Positions 49,683 through 57,715 of a DNA stretch of 60,324 nucleotides are shown one piece after another. A model generated the notes under the pieces. The model did not search any database. It was not told where the DNA came from and saw nothing but the letters and a program-made list of their open reading frames with translations. The stretch comes from Bacteroidales bacterium UBA1176 (lineage in GTDB: Bacteria > Bacteroidota > Bacteroidia > Bacteroidales > WCHB1-69), in assembly GCA_002311645.1 (NCBI GenBank), contig DBYW01000037.1, positions 32,425 through 92,748 on the forward strand, written 5' to 3'. The stretch's first letter is position 1. Every line of letters begins with the position of its first letter. The position numbers and the translations under genes were made by a program.

Positions 49683-49753
49683 CCAACTCATCAACCGGCC
49701 ACGATGTCTGGATTACCGGCAATGAATATTAAGAATTAGGAGAACGATACGAT

Positions 49754-50383
49754 ATGAAACAAGAAATCAACCCCAAAGACTCGCCGCGCGGATTTTCTTT
49801 CGAGCTGTGGAAAACGGCCGGGATGCCGAAGGTGACGATTTTCAAAACCTTCGATATCACCCGATTGATCAAGGTCGCCAAACGGAGCGGGATGAAAACC
49901 AACATGCTGATGTGCTGGTGCATCGGAAAGGCGGCAAGCCCTATCGAGGAGTTCTATACGCTGCCTGCCGGTGAACATCTGTGGCAGTACGATCGTCTGG
50001 CGGTCAACACCGTTGTGAAGACCGAGAACGGGGCTGCCCACCTCTGCGATATTCCCTTTTCGGAGGATATTCATCAGTTCAACGAAGAGTATCTGCGGCT
50101 GACCCGTCAGGTACACGACACGAACGAAGACCATCTTCTCGGCGACGAATATATGGCCGTTGACACTTCGACGTTGGCGGAATGCGAGATTGACGGCGTG
50201 GCGAGTGTCTATTCCGAGTTGTTCACCAATCCTTTCCTGGCCTGGGGCAAATACCGCCGAGGGCTATTCAAAACAACATTGCCCATCTCGTTCCAGTTCC
50301 ACCACGCCCAGATGGACGGTTTCGAGGCGGCGCGCTTCCTCAACGGGCTGCAGGAAACCATTAATGGACTCACAATAGGATAA
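49754..50383 (+). CDS. CatA-like O-acetyltransferase
   Basis: A 209-residue protein with the chloramphenicol-acetyltransferase fold: N-terminal RGFSFELWKTAGMPKVTIF, a central LPAGEHLWQYDRLAVNTVV, FTNPFLAWGKYR, and the active-site motif FHHAQMDGFEAARFL near residue 186 (catalytic His, structural Asp). Length equals the CAT family. Many such CatA-like proteins do not confer drug resistance, and the deviation HHAQMDG from the canonical HHAVCDG means resistance should not be assumed. It is monocistronic; the TonB receptor gene converges on it 56 bp away. Confidence 0.87.
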   Translation: MKQEINPKDSPRGFSFELWKTAGMPKVTIFKTFDITRLIKVAKRSGMKTNMLMCWCIGKAASPIEEFYTLPAGEHLWQYDRLAVNTVVKTENGAAHLCDIPFSEDIHQFNEEYLRLTRQVHDTNEDHLLGDEYMAVDTSTLAECEIDGVASVYSELFTNPFLAWGKYRRGLFKTTLPISFQFHHAQMDGFEAARFLNGLQETINGLTIG

Positions 50384-50439
50384 ACCTCATTTGGCTGTCT
50401 GGCGAGGTGGATTTTTCAGTGATGGTTTTATATGCTCGA

Positions 50440-52569
50440 TCACAACCTGACATTCACCCCGAGATAGACGCTTCGTGGTTGTTTCGGACCGTAAATGTAG
50501 CCCGAATCGCGGAACACACCGTAGTCAAGGTCGCGCTGGTAGGCGTTGGTGATGTTCTGCACGCCTGCTGTCAGGCGCAGCACGACCTCGTTATAGCCCA
50601 CTTCAGACGGGCGCTGTATCATAGGATCTTCAGCTTTCCGCTGGATCTTGAAGTGGAAATCGTAGGAAACCTGCGCGTTGAGGACGAAGAAAGTTGGGGT
50701 TTTCACCAGGACGGGCTCGTCCAATTCGTGAGGCACTAACATGGGACCGGTGATGTTGCCCGTGACATTCAGGGTCAGGTGCCGCCACGGGTTGCTTTCC
50801 AGCATCACAAAACCATAGACATCCGGTGTCTTGAGCATCCGGATCTCGGAGACGGCGTCCTCGCTCCATTCCACCGGCTCGGTGTAGCGGCTCACCTGCC
50901 AGGTGGCTCCGAGCTGACCGGAAATCCAACGGTTCCAACTCACCTTCACCGCGCCGTGCATGCCCGCCACATACCCGCGACCGGCGTTGTAACGCTCTGA
51001 TATCTCATTCCCTGCGGCATCCTCATACCGTCGCTCCGCAAAGATGTCCTTCAGGTAGGTAAAGAACCCTTCGCCTGTAATGTCCACATCTACATTGCCT
51101 TTGTAGAGACAGAAGTCCGCAGAGAGCGAGACGCTGTGCGAACGTTCCTCCTTGAGGTCCGGGGCGAGAGCGCTGACGATACGCTCGCCACCCGCCAAGG
51201 AGACGTGCAGGTCTTCGTCGTAGGTTTGCGGAGCCCGGAATCCAGTGCTGTAACTTGCTCGCAGTGAAATCTTTCGATTCGGATTGTAACGGATATTCAC
51301 CCTCGGAGAGAAAATCGGCCGGCGGATGAGCGAGTGTTTGTCCATGCGCACGCCAGCCAACAGCGACCATTTGTCGTTTTTCCACTCGTTTTGCGCATAA
51401 ACACTGCCGATATGCACATCTTGGTGAAGATATTGTGAGTAACCCGGGATCGAATCGGTCAGGTGGTCGAAACTGTATTCCGCACCGACAGTCAGTGAGG
51501 CGGGCAAAAACCACAGTTTGTCAAAGTGATAGCGCCACAGTGCCCCGGTGGCGAGAGTAAAGTTTGTGGTGTAGCCGTAAGCCTTCAATGCGTCGATGCG
51601 CTCTTCGGGCGTGCCCTCGCCAATGCCACCATAGTAGCTGTTGCGATGGATGTACTGCAGGGCGGTGTAAGCCTCCACATGCTGATGGCCAAAGTCGATA
51701 TGGTAGTCGAGGTGACCGCTGTGGATGAGGTGTGCCGCACCCTCGGAAATATTCGACTCATGGGGCTGCAAACCGAGATTATTGCCTCCCCTGTGCTCGT
51801 CGCTGACGATGTTGTAGCGGACGCTCAATTTCGACAGCCGCGTGGGTCGCACAAATGCGTTCATCCCGACGGAGAGATTGCGCAGCTTGGGGATGTCGCT
51901 ATAGCCATCATCGTTGCGGTCGTAGGAGCCGCGGTGACGGTCCTGCGCGAAGAGGTAAAGTCCGGCATTGCGATTCTTCGTGACGGCCGAAGCATAGGCG
52001 TGGGTGGTGTTGTCGAAGGAGCGAGTGAAGTCGAAGTTGCTGATGGTGTGGCCGAAGCCGCCGCCATTTTCCGTAGCCTCCTTGGTGATGATGTTGATAA
52101 CACCCGCCACCGCCGATGCACCGAACAGGGCACTGCCACCGCCGCGCATCACCTCAATGCGCTCAATCATCTCCGCCGGAATCTGTTCAAGACCATAAAC
52201 ACCATTCAACGAGGAGAATATCGGCTTTGAGTCAATGAGAATTTGCGAATAGTGACCGTCCAGACCATTGATGCGAACTTGCGTGAAGCCACAGTTTTGG
52301 CAGTTGTCCTCCACGCGTAAACCCGGCATAAAGTCGAGCGTCTGCGCCAGACAGACGGCATTGGCGGCAATCATGGTACGCGGCGTGGCGATGTCAATCA
52401 GCGCCGGTGCCTCCCGTCGCAGGGTCTGCTCTCTGTTTGAAGATATGGTGATTTCATCCAAGTGCAACGTATCGTGCACGTGGTCATGGTGCGGCAAATC
52501 CTGGCCCCCCGCACCAAAGGCCAACGCCCCAAACAGAAGTGTTAGGGCGTAGTTTATACGTCTTTTCAT
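50440..52569 (-). CDS. TonB-dependent outer-membrane receptor
   Basis: The 709-residue product begins at the ATG at 52569 (MKRRINYALTLLFGALAFGA, signal peptide); an upstream in-frame ATG at 52644 lies across a palindromic repeat and is rejected. A plug domain (about 40-165) includes TLDFMPGLRVEDNCQNCGFT, ILIDSKPIFSSLNGVYG and RIEVMRGGGSALFGASAV. A 22-strand barrel follows, ending VYLGVNVRL with the terminal aromatic/leucine pattern. Receptors with the NCQNCG plug and a His-rich start (LPHHDHVHD) are often metal or metallophore transporters. The neighbours (His/Cys-rich exported protein, ZIP transporter) support a zinc or other metal substrate (inference). Confidence 0.92.
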   Translation of the reverse strand: MKRRINYALTLLFGALAFGAGGQDLPHHDHVHDTLHLDEITISSNREQTLRREAPALIDIATPRTMIAANAVCLAQTLDFMPGLRVEDNCQNCGFTQVRINGLDGHYSQILIDSKPIFSSLNGVYGLEQIPAEMIERIEVMRGGGSALFGASAVAGVINIITKEATENGGGFGHTISNFDFTRSFDNTTHAYASAVTKNRNAGLYLFAQDRHRGSYDRNDDGYSDIPKLRNLSVGMNAFVRPTRLSKLSVRYNIVSDEHRGGNNLGLQPHESNISEGAAHLIHSGHLDYHIDFGHQHVEAYTALQYIHRNSYYGGIGEGTPEERIDALKAYGYTTNFTLATGALWRYHFDKLWFLPASLTVGAEYSFDHLTDSIPGYSQYLHQDVHIGSVYAQNEWKNDKWSLLAGVRMDKHSLIRRPIFSPRVNIRYNPNRKISLRASYSTGFRAPQTYDEDLHVSLAGGERIVSALAPDLKEERSHSVSLSADFCLYKGNVDVDITGEGFFTYLKDIFAERRYEDAAGNEISERYNAGRGYVAGMHGAVKVSWNRWISGQLGATWQVSRYTEPVEWSEDAVSEIRMLKTPDVYGFVMLESNPWRHLTLNVTGNITGPMLVPHELDEPVLVKTPTFFVLNAQVSYDFHFKIQRKAEDPMIQRPSEVGYNEVVLRLTAGVQNITNAYQRDLDYGVFRDSGYIYGPKQPRSVYLGVNVRL

Positions 52570-52614
52570 TGTTTGTTTGCTTGTTAGTGAACAGTGATCA
52601 GTGAATTGTGATTG

Positions 52615-52642
52615 GTAGAGACGCAATGCATTGCGTCTCTGC
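52615..52642. repeat. Palindromic repeat copy between receptor and small exported gene
   Basis: GTAGAGACGCAATG is followed by CATTGCGTCTCTGC, a near-perfect 14-bp palindrome (one T-G pair). Same family as 7928 and 38040. It lies just before the start of the receptor gene on the minus strand, within the gap after the gene at 52645. Confidence 0.8.
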
Positions 52643-52644
52643 AT

Positions 52645-53007
52645 TCATAATTGAACTGGCGGTGCACGTAACAAACTCACACCCTTGACTGCAAGGATTT
52701 CGCAGGGTGTGGAAACAAAAGGATGAAGGAATAGGGTGAACGTTCCGCTGGAGAAGTGTTGGCACACTGGCAGAACAACTTTCGTAACGGTGAAATGGCA
52801 GATGGCACAATCACTGTCGTCATCCCCGTCGAAAGATTGCAAGACAGTGTGCGCGAGAGCGTGATGCGACATCGCGACACCGTCCAGCGGGCAGACAACA
52901 TCCTCCGCCGCCGTCCAGTGATGGTGGTGGAGGGCCTTGGTGCCGGTCATGCCACAGAATGCGAGCAGCAGCACCCATGCAGTCATCTGTCTAAGTCGTG
53001 CGCTCAT
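52645..53007 (-). CDS. Small exported His/Cys-rich protein, probably metal-related
   Basis: A 120-residue product with an N-terminal hydrophobic segment (MTAWVLLLAFCGMTGTKA), then ALHHHHW, a pair MSHHALAH, and DCAICHF. Its hydrophobic C-terminal half follows. This layout (HHHH plus a Cys-x-x-Cys motif) resembles small exported proteins found beside metal TonB receptors. A minus-strand -7 box at 53023-53016 ends 8 bp before the start codon, giving an almost leaderless mRNA. The next gene in the same direction is the TonB receptor, 75 bp on. Confidence 0.7.
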   Translation of the reverse strand: MSARLRQMTAWVLLLAFCGMTGTKALHHHHWTAAEDVVCPLDGVAMSHHALAHTVLQSFDGDDDSDCAICHFTVTKVVLPVCQHFSSGTFTLFLHPFVSTPCEILAVKGVSLLRAPPVQL

Positions 53008-53015
53008 TGCGGTGG

Positions 53016-53023
53016 CAAAAATA
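53016..53023 (-). promoter_or_regulatory. -7 box of the receptor operon
   Basis: CAAAAATA reads TATTTTTG on the minus strand, 8 bp from the ATG at 53007. Confidence 0.6.
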
Positions 53024-53140
53024 CATTTTTTTCGGTTGTGAGTTTATGGTATTCTTTCTCCCCCAAATAGCCACTTCTTGGGATATCGCCACACCTGGAA
53101 ATTCGGATTTTTGCCGTCGGAAATTATAAGCAGACAAATC

Positions 53141-53581
53141 ATGGGACTCTTAAGCAAATTTTTCAACAATGCGAGAAAGCCGGAAGGCTTTTTAGGCAAG
53201 ATAATGGTCAATGGAATGAACGGCGGCGGCCATGCCGCGATGGCGAATTGGGCGTTGGCAATGGTGACGATTGGCCGCGACGACCAGATTCTCGACATCG
53301 GTTGTGGTGGAGGTGCCAATATTGCCCAGCTGCTGCAACGCACCCTGCGGGGAACCGTCACGGGTATCGATTTCTCGCCGGTGTCCGTCCGGAAATCAAC
53401 GAAAGTGAACGCCAAAGCCATCCAGGAGGGCCACTGCAAGGTCTTGGAAGGCAACGTCGCCAACCTCCCGTTCGACGAGAGCTCGTTCGACGTAGTGACC
53501 GCCTTCGAGACCATCTACTTCTGGCCCGATATCGATCACTGCTTCAATGAAGTAAAGAAGGTACTCTATCAAGTTTTGTAG
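53141..53581 (+). pseudogene. Class I SAM methyltransferase, C-terminally truncated
   Basis: The ATG at 53141 gives MGLLSKFFNNARKPEGFLGK. SAM-binding motif I is intact (ILDIGCGGGANIAQLL near residue 50), followed by GIDFSPVSVRKS and FDVVTAFETIYFWPDI. After EVKKVLYQVL the frame stops at about 146 residues, just where relatives continue with a KPGG loop and another ~60 residues. It has lost its last beta-strands and is probably non-functional. A repeat-rich intergenic stretch follows directly, suggesting loss by rearrangement. Confidence 0.75.
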
Positions 53582-53607
53582 GATTCTGTCTGCATTTCTC
53601 TGCATAG

Positions 53608-53635
53608 TCTGCGGGAAGAGAAAAAATCCCGCAGA
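53608..53635. repeat. Hairpin in the intergenic repeat after the truncated methyltransferase
   Basis: TCTGCGGGA (53608-53616) pairs with TCCCGCAGA (53627-53635); the flanks contain further CTGCATT, CGCAGATTT and CCGCAGATTG units. It is the kind of CGCAGA-rich intergenic repeat common in Bacteroidales. Confidence 0.65.
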
Positions 53636-53845
53636 ACTCGCAGATTTCCGCAGATTGTTACACTAAGTTATTTTTAGTTATTTTTACATTTTACAAGATT
53701 AAAATGGATAATTTCGAAAATTTTTCGCTTGTAAAAGTACACAAAATCCAATATTGTCGTCCGAGTGATTGTTCCCGCGCAAAATAGCTATTTATAGGGA
53801 TTTCTATTTGGTGGAAAAAATGCATTTTTGCAGTGTGAAAGATTA

Positions 53846-54640
53846 ATGAATATGAATGCAATAATCATAGGAATACTGCTGCCGCTGCTCGGCACGATGT
53901 TAGGCTCTGCTTTCGTCTTTTTCATGAGAAAGGAGATCCCCGACAGGATGCAAAAGACGCTGTTAGGCTTCGCCAGCGGGGTGATGATTGCAGCCAGCGT
54001 GTGGTCTCTGCTACTGCCGTCGATCGAGATGGTTCCGCCCCTCGAAGGGGAACTGTCCGCAGGACTAAGGGGTGTGTTGCCGGCCGCTGTAGGTTTTCTG
54101 GCCGGTATCGCGTTCCTGCTGCTAATTGATGAGCTGACACCACACCTGCACATCGGCGCACAGACGGCCGAGGGACCGAAATCGAAGCTCTCGCGCACGA
54201 TGATGCTGGCACTGGCGGTGACCATCCACAATCTGCCCGAGGGCATGGCTGTGGGCGTGGTCTTTGCCGGCGAAGCGCAAGGGCTGACCCTAAGCGCTGC
54301 CCTCGCGGTGAGCATCGGCATCGCCATACAGAACATCCCTGAAGGCGCCATTATCTCCATGCCCATGCACGCGGAGGGCAATTCCCGCATGAAATCATTC
54401 CTCATCGGCACCATGAGTGGCGTGGTGGAGCCCATCGGAGCGGTGGCCATCCTGCTGTTAGCCGGCATGCTCGGCGTGGCACTCCCCTACCTGCTGGCTT
54501 TCGCTGCTGGTGCCATGATGTATGTCGTGGTCGAGGAACTCATCCCCGAAACCGCCCAAGGCGCCCACACCAACCTCTCCACCATCGGCTTTGCCGTCGG
54601 CTTCGTGCTGATGATGGTGATGGATGTGGTGCTGGGATGA
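53846..54640 (+). CDS. ZIP-family metal transporter
   Basis: ZIP proteins import zinc or other divalent metals across the inner membrane. The 264-residue protein has about eight membrane segments. The two signature metal-binding helices are intact: HNLPEGMAVG (near residue 130) and IQNIPEGAIISMPMHA (near 170). Another helix has VEELIPE. Starts at 53846 and 53852 are both possible. With the TonB receptor and the His-rich protein just upstream on the opposite strand, it suggests a metal-uptake neighbourhood. Related proteins include ZupT and GufA. Confidence 0.92.
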   Translation: MNMNAIIIGILLPLLGTMLGSAFVFFMRKEIPDRMQKTLLGFASGVMIAASVWSLLLPSIEMVPPLEGELSAGLRGVLPAAVGFLAGIAFLLLIDELTPHLHIGAQTAEGPKSKLSRTMMLALAVTIHNLPEGMAVGVVFAGEAQGLTLSAALAVSIGIAIQNIPEGAIISMPMHAEGNSRMKSFLIGTMSGVVEPIGAVAILLLAGMLGVALPYLLAFAAGAMMYVVVEELIPETAQGAHTNLSTIGFAVGFVLMMVMDVVLG

Positions 54641-54694
54641 TTTGTCTTATTCTCAATTGTTGCAAAAAACGGTCATGAAAAAAAACTGAAGAAA

Positions 54695-55270
54695 ATGAAA
54701 AAAACAGCAATACTACTCTTTTTACTGATCTTTTCCGTCAGCCTCAAAGCGCAGAAAAAGCAGCTTTTTGACGGGGGAATGATGGTCCATACGGGCTACC
54801 TCATTGACAACATCCCGGCCTTGGACTACAAGGCCAACGGGATGTCCTTCGGACTTGGCGGCGTGCTACGCTTCCACATTGGCAATCACGTGCGCTTGGG
54901 TGGCGAAGGCTATGTCTCCACGCTACCCCAGAAGCGCAACGGCAGCTATGTCCGTATGGGTTGGGGCGGTGTGGTGGCCGATTTCTACTGGCCGATAAAA
55001 CGGTGGAGTCCGTATGCTGGGGTATGCATAGGGGGCGGCAAGGCATCCACCTTGCTCGTTTTCACCGGTTCCGATAGAGACTGGGAGGCTGAGACAAATG
55101 CGGTGGTACATAAAGAGCCCTTTTTCTTTGTCAATCCATACCTCGGTGTGGAATTTGCGCTCACCGATGCGGTCCATCTCACGATCAAGACCGACCACCT
55201 CTTTCCCTTCAAGAGCGAAGCCGTGCCCAAAGGGGTGCGCGTTTACTTCGGCTTCGTTTTTGCACATTAG
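54695..55270 (+). CDS. Predicted outer-membrane beta-barrel protein
   Basis: A 191-residue product with signal peptide ILLFLLIFSVSLKAQ. The mature part alternates strands (GGMMVHTGYLID, MSFGLGGVLRFHIG, VRLGGEGYVST, WSPYAGVCIGGG) and ends RVYFGFVFAH, consistent with an eight-stranded barrel. It begins 54 bp after the ZIP transporter gene on the same strand and may be co-expressed with it, which would fit a metal-related outer-membrane role, but no ligand can be inferred. Confidence 0.72.
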   Translation: MKKTAILLFLLIFSVSLKAQKKQLFDGGMMVHTGYLIDNIPALDYKANGMSFGLGGVLRFHIGNHVRLGGEGYVSTLPQKRNGSYVRMGWGGVVADFYWPIKRWSPYAGVCIGGGKASTLLVFTGSDRDWEAETNAVVHKEPFFFVNPYLGVEFALTDAVHLTIKTDHLFPFKSEAVPKGVRVYFGFVFAH

Positions 55271-55360
55271 CGGCAATCATAGCATAGATGCTGGGAATTC
55301 AGCAATATCGTGTTTTAACACAACGCTTGGGCTGTTCCAACCTGATATTCATTGGTTGAA

Positions 55361-55843
55361 TTATTCTTCCGCGAATCGTTTCAACGCCTCCTCGTCCAGC
55401 CGCTGCACGGTCCACTCATCCATCGGGATGGCGCCGATGCTGCGATAGACCTTCAAGGCGGGCTCGTTCCAATCGAGGCAAATCCACTCCATGCGGCCGC
55501 AGTGGCGCTCCACGGCAAGGTTCGCCAGGTATTTCAGCAGAGCTTTGCCATAGCCGCGGCCACGCTTCTCGGGCAGAATGAAGAGGTCTTCAAGATAGAG
55601 CCCTTTGCGCCCCACAAAGGTAGAGAAGTTATGGAAGAACAGGGCGAAGCCGACCACCACGCCGTTCTCCTCTGCAAAGACCACTTCAGCAGAATGCTCC
55701 ACGAACAGCGAGTGATAGACAGTGGCTTCATCAGCCACCACCTCGTCGGCGCATTTCTCGTATGCGGCCAATTTCTTGATAAAGTCGAGGATCAGGCCCG
55801 CCTCATCGGGCTTCGCAGGGCGGATATTGAAACGGTTTTCCAT
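55361..55843 (-). CDS. GNAT-family N-acetyltransferase
   Basis: A 160-residue protein of standard GNAT size. Motif A, the acetyl-CoA pyrophosphate loop, is in LPEKRGRGYGKALLKYLA (near residue 95), preceded by LYLEDLFI and followed by CGRMEWICLDWNEPALKVY. The overall wording resembles the spermidine/diamine or thialysine acetyltransferase branch (LEDLFV..E.RG.G.G), so an amine substrate is possible. A -7 box (TACTTTTG, minus, 55876-55869) lies 26 bp upstream. Confidence 0.9.
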   Translation of the reverse strand: MENRFNIRPAKPDEAGLILDFIKKLAAYEKCADEVVADEATVYHSLFVEHSAEVVFAEENGVVVGFALFFHNFSTFVGRKGLYLEDLFILPEKRGRGYGKALLKYLANLAVERHCGRMEWICLDWNEPALKVYRSIGAIPMDEWTVQRLDEEALKRFAEE

Positions 55844-55883
55844 TATTATGAGTCTTTTTTACGGACTGCAAAAGTAGGACTTT

Positions 55884-56030
55884 TTAGTGAACAATGATTT
55901 CCTTGCCTCTCAGCGAGATGAATTCCACATCATGTCCAACACTCTTTGCCCCTTCGGCAAAATGCTCCGCCAGCATGTTGCTGTTTGAACCAGGACGGAG
56001 GCTGGTTGAGATGACAACTACTTTTTTCAT
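55884..56030 (-). pseudogene. Truncated flavodoxin-like / NADPH-dependent FMN reductase fragment
   Basis: Encodes 48 residues: MKKVVVISTSLRPGSNSNML and on to SLRGKEIIVH, then stop. It is nearly the N-terminus of the intact protein at 59767-60303 (MKKVIVISTSLRPGSNSHVM...SLRGKEIKFC), with the FMN phosphate loop but nothing after it. It is a partial duplicate, ending where the family's CIGCxxC segment would begin. Confidence 0.85.
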
Positions 56031-56049
56031 TTCAATTCGGGTTTATATT

Positions 56050-56607
56050 TCATATATCAGAGTGGTGATGCGAGTGGCCGTGACCGTCGGGATTGATGGC
56101 AGACCAGTCGTCAGGCACCTGGAACAGTTCCCAATCCGGATGGTGGCAGGTGAGCACCATGAAGGCCACCACCCAGAGCACGGCTACCGCAATCCACAGC
56201 GGCCATAGTCGCCGTATGCCGTCGCATTTGTCCAGCTGCAGCGCCAGCCAAACTGCAAAGAACATCTCCGCCCAGTATACAATCACATCAGCGATAAGCT
56301 CTTCTTCGGGCGCAATGATGTGGAACAGGAAGTAGAGTCCGATAGCGATTGGGATGGTGATTGTCGCAGACAGCAAGGCTCCTCCAACGGCCTTGATGCT
56401 CCGATGCTTGATGCACATAATCACGGCCAGCAGCAGCATGGGGAAGAAAATCATCTTCATGTGCTCCCAGCAGGTTTCGCCGATGGGGAAAAAATGGCAG
56501 AAGAAGTCGCGCACACCGTCGCTGACCTCTATATGATGGACAAAATGCATAGATGTGCCCACAAGCCCGATGAGGAGGGAGAGAATAATGTAATGCAATC
56601 GTTTCAT
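56050..56607 (-). CDS. Membrane protein, DUF6512-like, with His-rich tail
   Basis: A 185-residue integral membrane protein with about five hydrophobic segments. The N-terminal part has FVHHIEVS followed by PIGETCWEHMKMIFFPML, a pattern I associate with DUF6512 (unverified). The C-terminus is His-rich (GHGHSHHHSDI), which may bind metal or simply be a tail. A -7 box (TATCTTTG, minus, 56704-56697) lies about 90 bp upstream. Function unknown. Confidence 0.75.
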   Translation of the reverse strand: MKRLHYIILSLLIGLVGTSMHFVHHIEVSDGVRDFFCHFFPIGETCWEHMKMIFFPMLLLAVIMCIKHRSIKAVGGALLSATITIPIAIGLYFLFHIIAPEEELIADVIVYWAEMFFAVWLALQLDKCDGIRRLWPLWIAVAVLWVVAFMVLTCHHPDWELFQVPDDWSAINPDGHGHSHHHSDI

Positions 56608-56740
56608 TTACTTTAGATTTTCGCCGTGAGCATCATACTTATCAGCACAGCGGCTAATAACACTTTCTTCAATTCATTACGGTTAGGAAAACGCGGCAAA
56701 GATACGAACTATTTCTGAATCTCGGAAAGAATCACCAATA

Positions 56741-57355
56741 TTACGGAATTATTGGATTTTTGCGAATCAACAACGACTCAATGACCTGTTCAAAACTCTC
56801 ATCAATCAAGGTCACTTGTTCACCTGTTTTCTGGAACCCTTCGTAGTAGCGTCGGTTATCCTCTTTCAATGCGGCGAGGGTACAATTTGAGTCATCCTTC
56901 CTGATCTCAATGACAGAACTATTCCCGACGATGTCACCAAAATGCTTGTCAATATAGTCACTGGTCATAGCCAGGCAGATGAAACGGATAACGGCCGAAT
57001 ACTCCTCGGTAAAGTCTTTTCTCCAGTCAAAGGGCACATAGCAGCCCTCGACAATGAGATTCTGTTTGTTTTCAATGGCAGTCTTGATGATCTCCCGCAC
57101 GATGGGCCACAAGTATTCCGTCAACGCATCATCATCTTCCGGAGTGAGGGAAGTTTGACTTCGTCGAACTCCTCCTCGCTCGGCAATGTCGACGCAAGCA
57201 TCACATTGCTCTCGCTCGTTCGTCGTTTGACCGCTCCGAATCAATCCCATCTTCAAGTGGTCGATTGAAAGGTACGGGTATTTGTATTCTTCCAGCATCC
57301 GCTGTGCCAGAAGCGTCTTTCCCGTATGTGATGCGCCTGTTATCAGAATAATCAT
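56741..57355 (-). CDS. P-loop kinase-like protein carrying an in-frame repeat insertion
   Basis: The 204-residue protein begins MIILITGASHTGKTLLAQRM, a Walker A loop (GASHTGKT, 7-14), then YPYLSIDHLKMGLIRSG and later NLIVEGCYVPFDW (about 110). This is the layout of small P-loop kinases of the adenylate/2-phosphoglycerate kinase type. After LIRSGQT a stretch of 24 codons is flanked by GTTTGAC direct repeats (plus strand 57153-57159 and 57225-57231); beyond it the sequence resumes with SLTPEDDDALTEYLWP. The insertion keeps the frame. Substrate unknown. It lies 12 bp after the DUF3795 gene in the same direction. Confidence 0.82.
   Translation of the reverse strand: MIILITGASHTGKTLLAQRMLEEYKYPYLSIDHLKMGLIRSGQTTNEREQCDACVDIAERGGVRRSQTSLTPEDDDALTEYLWPIVREIIKTAIENKQNLIVEGCYVPFDWRKDFTEEYSAVIRFICLAMTSDYIDKHFGDIVGNSSVIEIRKDDSNCTLAALKEDNRRYYEGFQKTGEQVTLIDESFEQVIESLLIRKNPIIP
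57153..57231. repeat. In-frame 72-bp insertion flanked by GTTTGAC
   Basis: Two GTTTGAC copies 72 bp apart enclose a segment with inverted repeats (GCAATGT and ACATTGC at 57183-57189 and 57202-57208; GTTTGACTTCGTCGAACT at one edge). It adds 24 residues to the P-loop kinase. The remainder of the protein reads smoothly if it is removed. Confidence 0.65.
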
Positions 57356-57367
57356 AATTTTCGAATT

Positions 57368-57715
57368 TCACTCGCCTCCCAGATTCTTTTTCGCCTCAGC
57401 ACAGTTCTCCCAGATAGCGCCAACCTTTTTGCAGGTATTCTTATCTGGACACTCGCCACAAGTCTCGTAGCCCTTGGCAGTTACACATTTATGCACCTCA
57501 CACAGATGGCTGCAGAAGTAGAACTTAGGGCCTTCCATACGGCAACCTGCACAATTAATGCTCTCAGGAGTGATCTGATCGGTATGATTCATCTCGCACC
57601 ATTTCTTCGCAACCTCGACGCGCATCTTGTCGTCGTTTTTTATTGTGGCGATGCGAGCTTCACAAGTCTCGCAGTTAATGCCACAGCATGCAATCATTTT
57701 ATTCATTTTCTCCAT
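57368..57715 (-). CDS. DUF3795 cysteine-rich protein
   Basis: A 115-residue protein with many spaced cysteines: ACCGINCETCEA at the N-terminus, INCAGCRMEG in the middle, FCSHLCEVHKC and ETCGECPDKNTCKK later. This is the DUF3795 signature, probably a metal-binding protein of unknown function. Three in-frame ATGs (57715, 57706, 57697) are possible; the first overlaps the end of the upstream acetyltransferase gene by 13 bp, suggesting translational coupling. It precedes the P-loop kinase gene. Confidence 0.88.
   Translation of the reverse strand: MEKMNKMIACCGINCETCEARIATIKNDDKMRVEVAKKWCEMNHTDQITPESINCAGCRMEGPKFYFCSHLCEVHKCVTAKGYETCGECPDKNTCKKVGAIWENCAEAKKNLGGE

Noticed and set aside
49754..50383. 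Chloramphenicol-resistance gene
   Set aside because: The CAT fold and HHxxxDG motif are present, but CatA-like chromosomal proteins in this phylum commonly lack resistance activity and the motif differs from classical CAT.
52570..52645. Cobalamin riboswitch before the TonB receptor
   Set aside because: The gap to the upstream gene is about 75 bp and is filled by the palindromic repeat; no B12-box-like sequence was seen.
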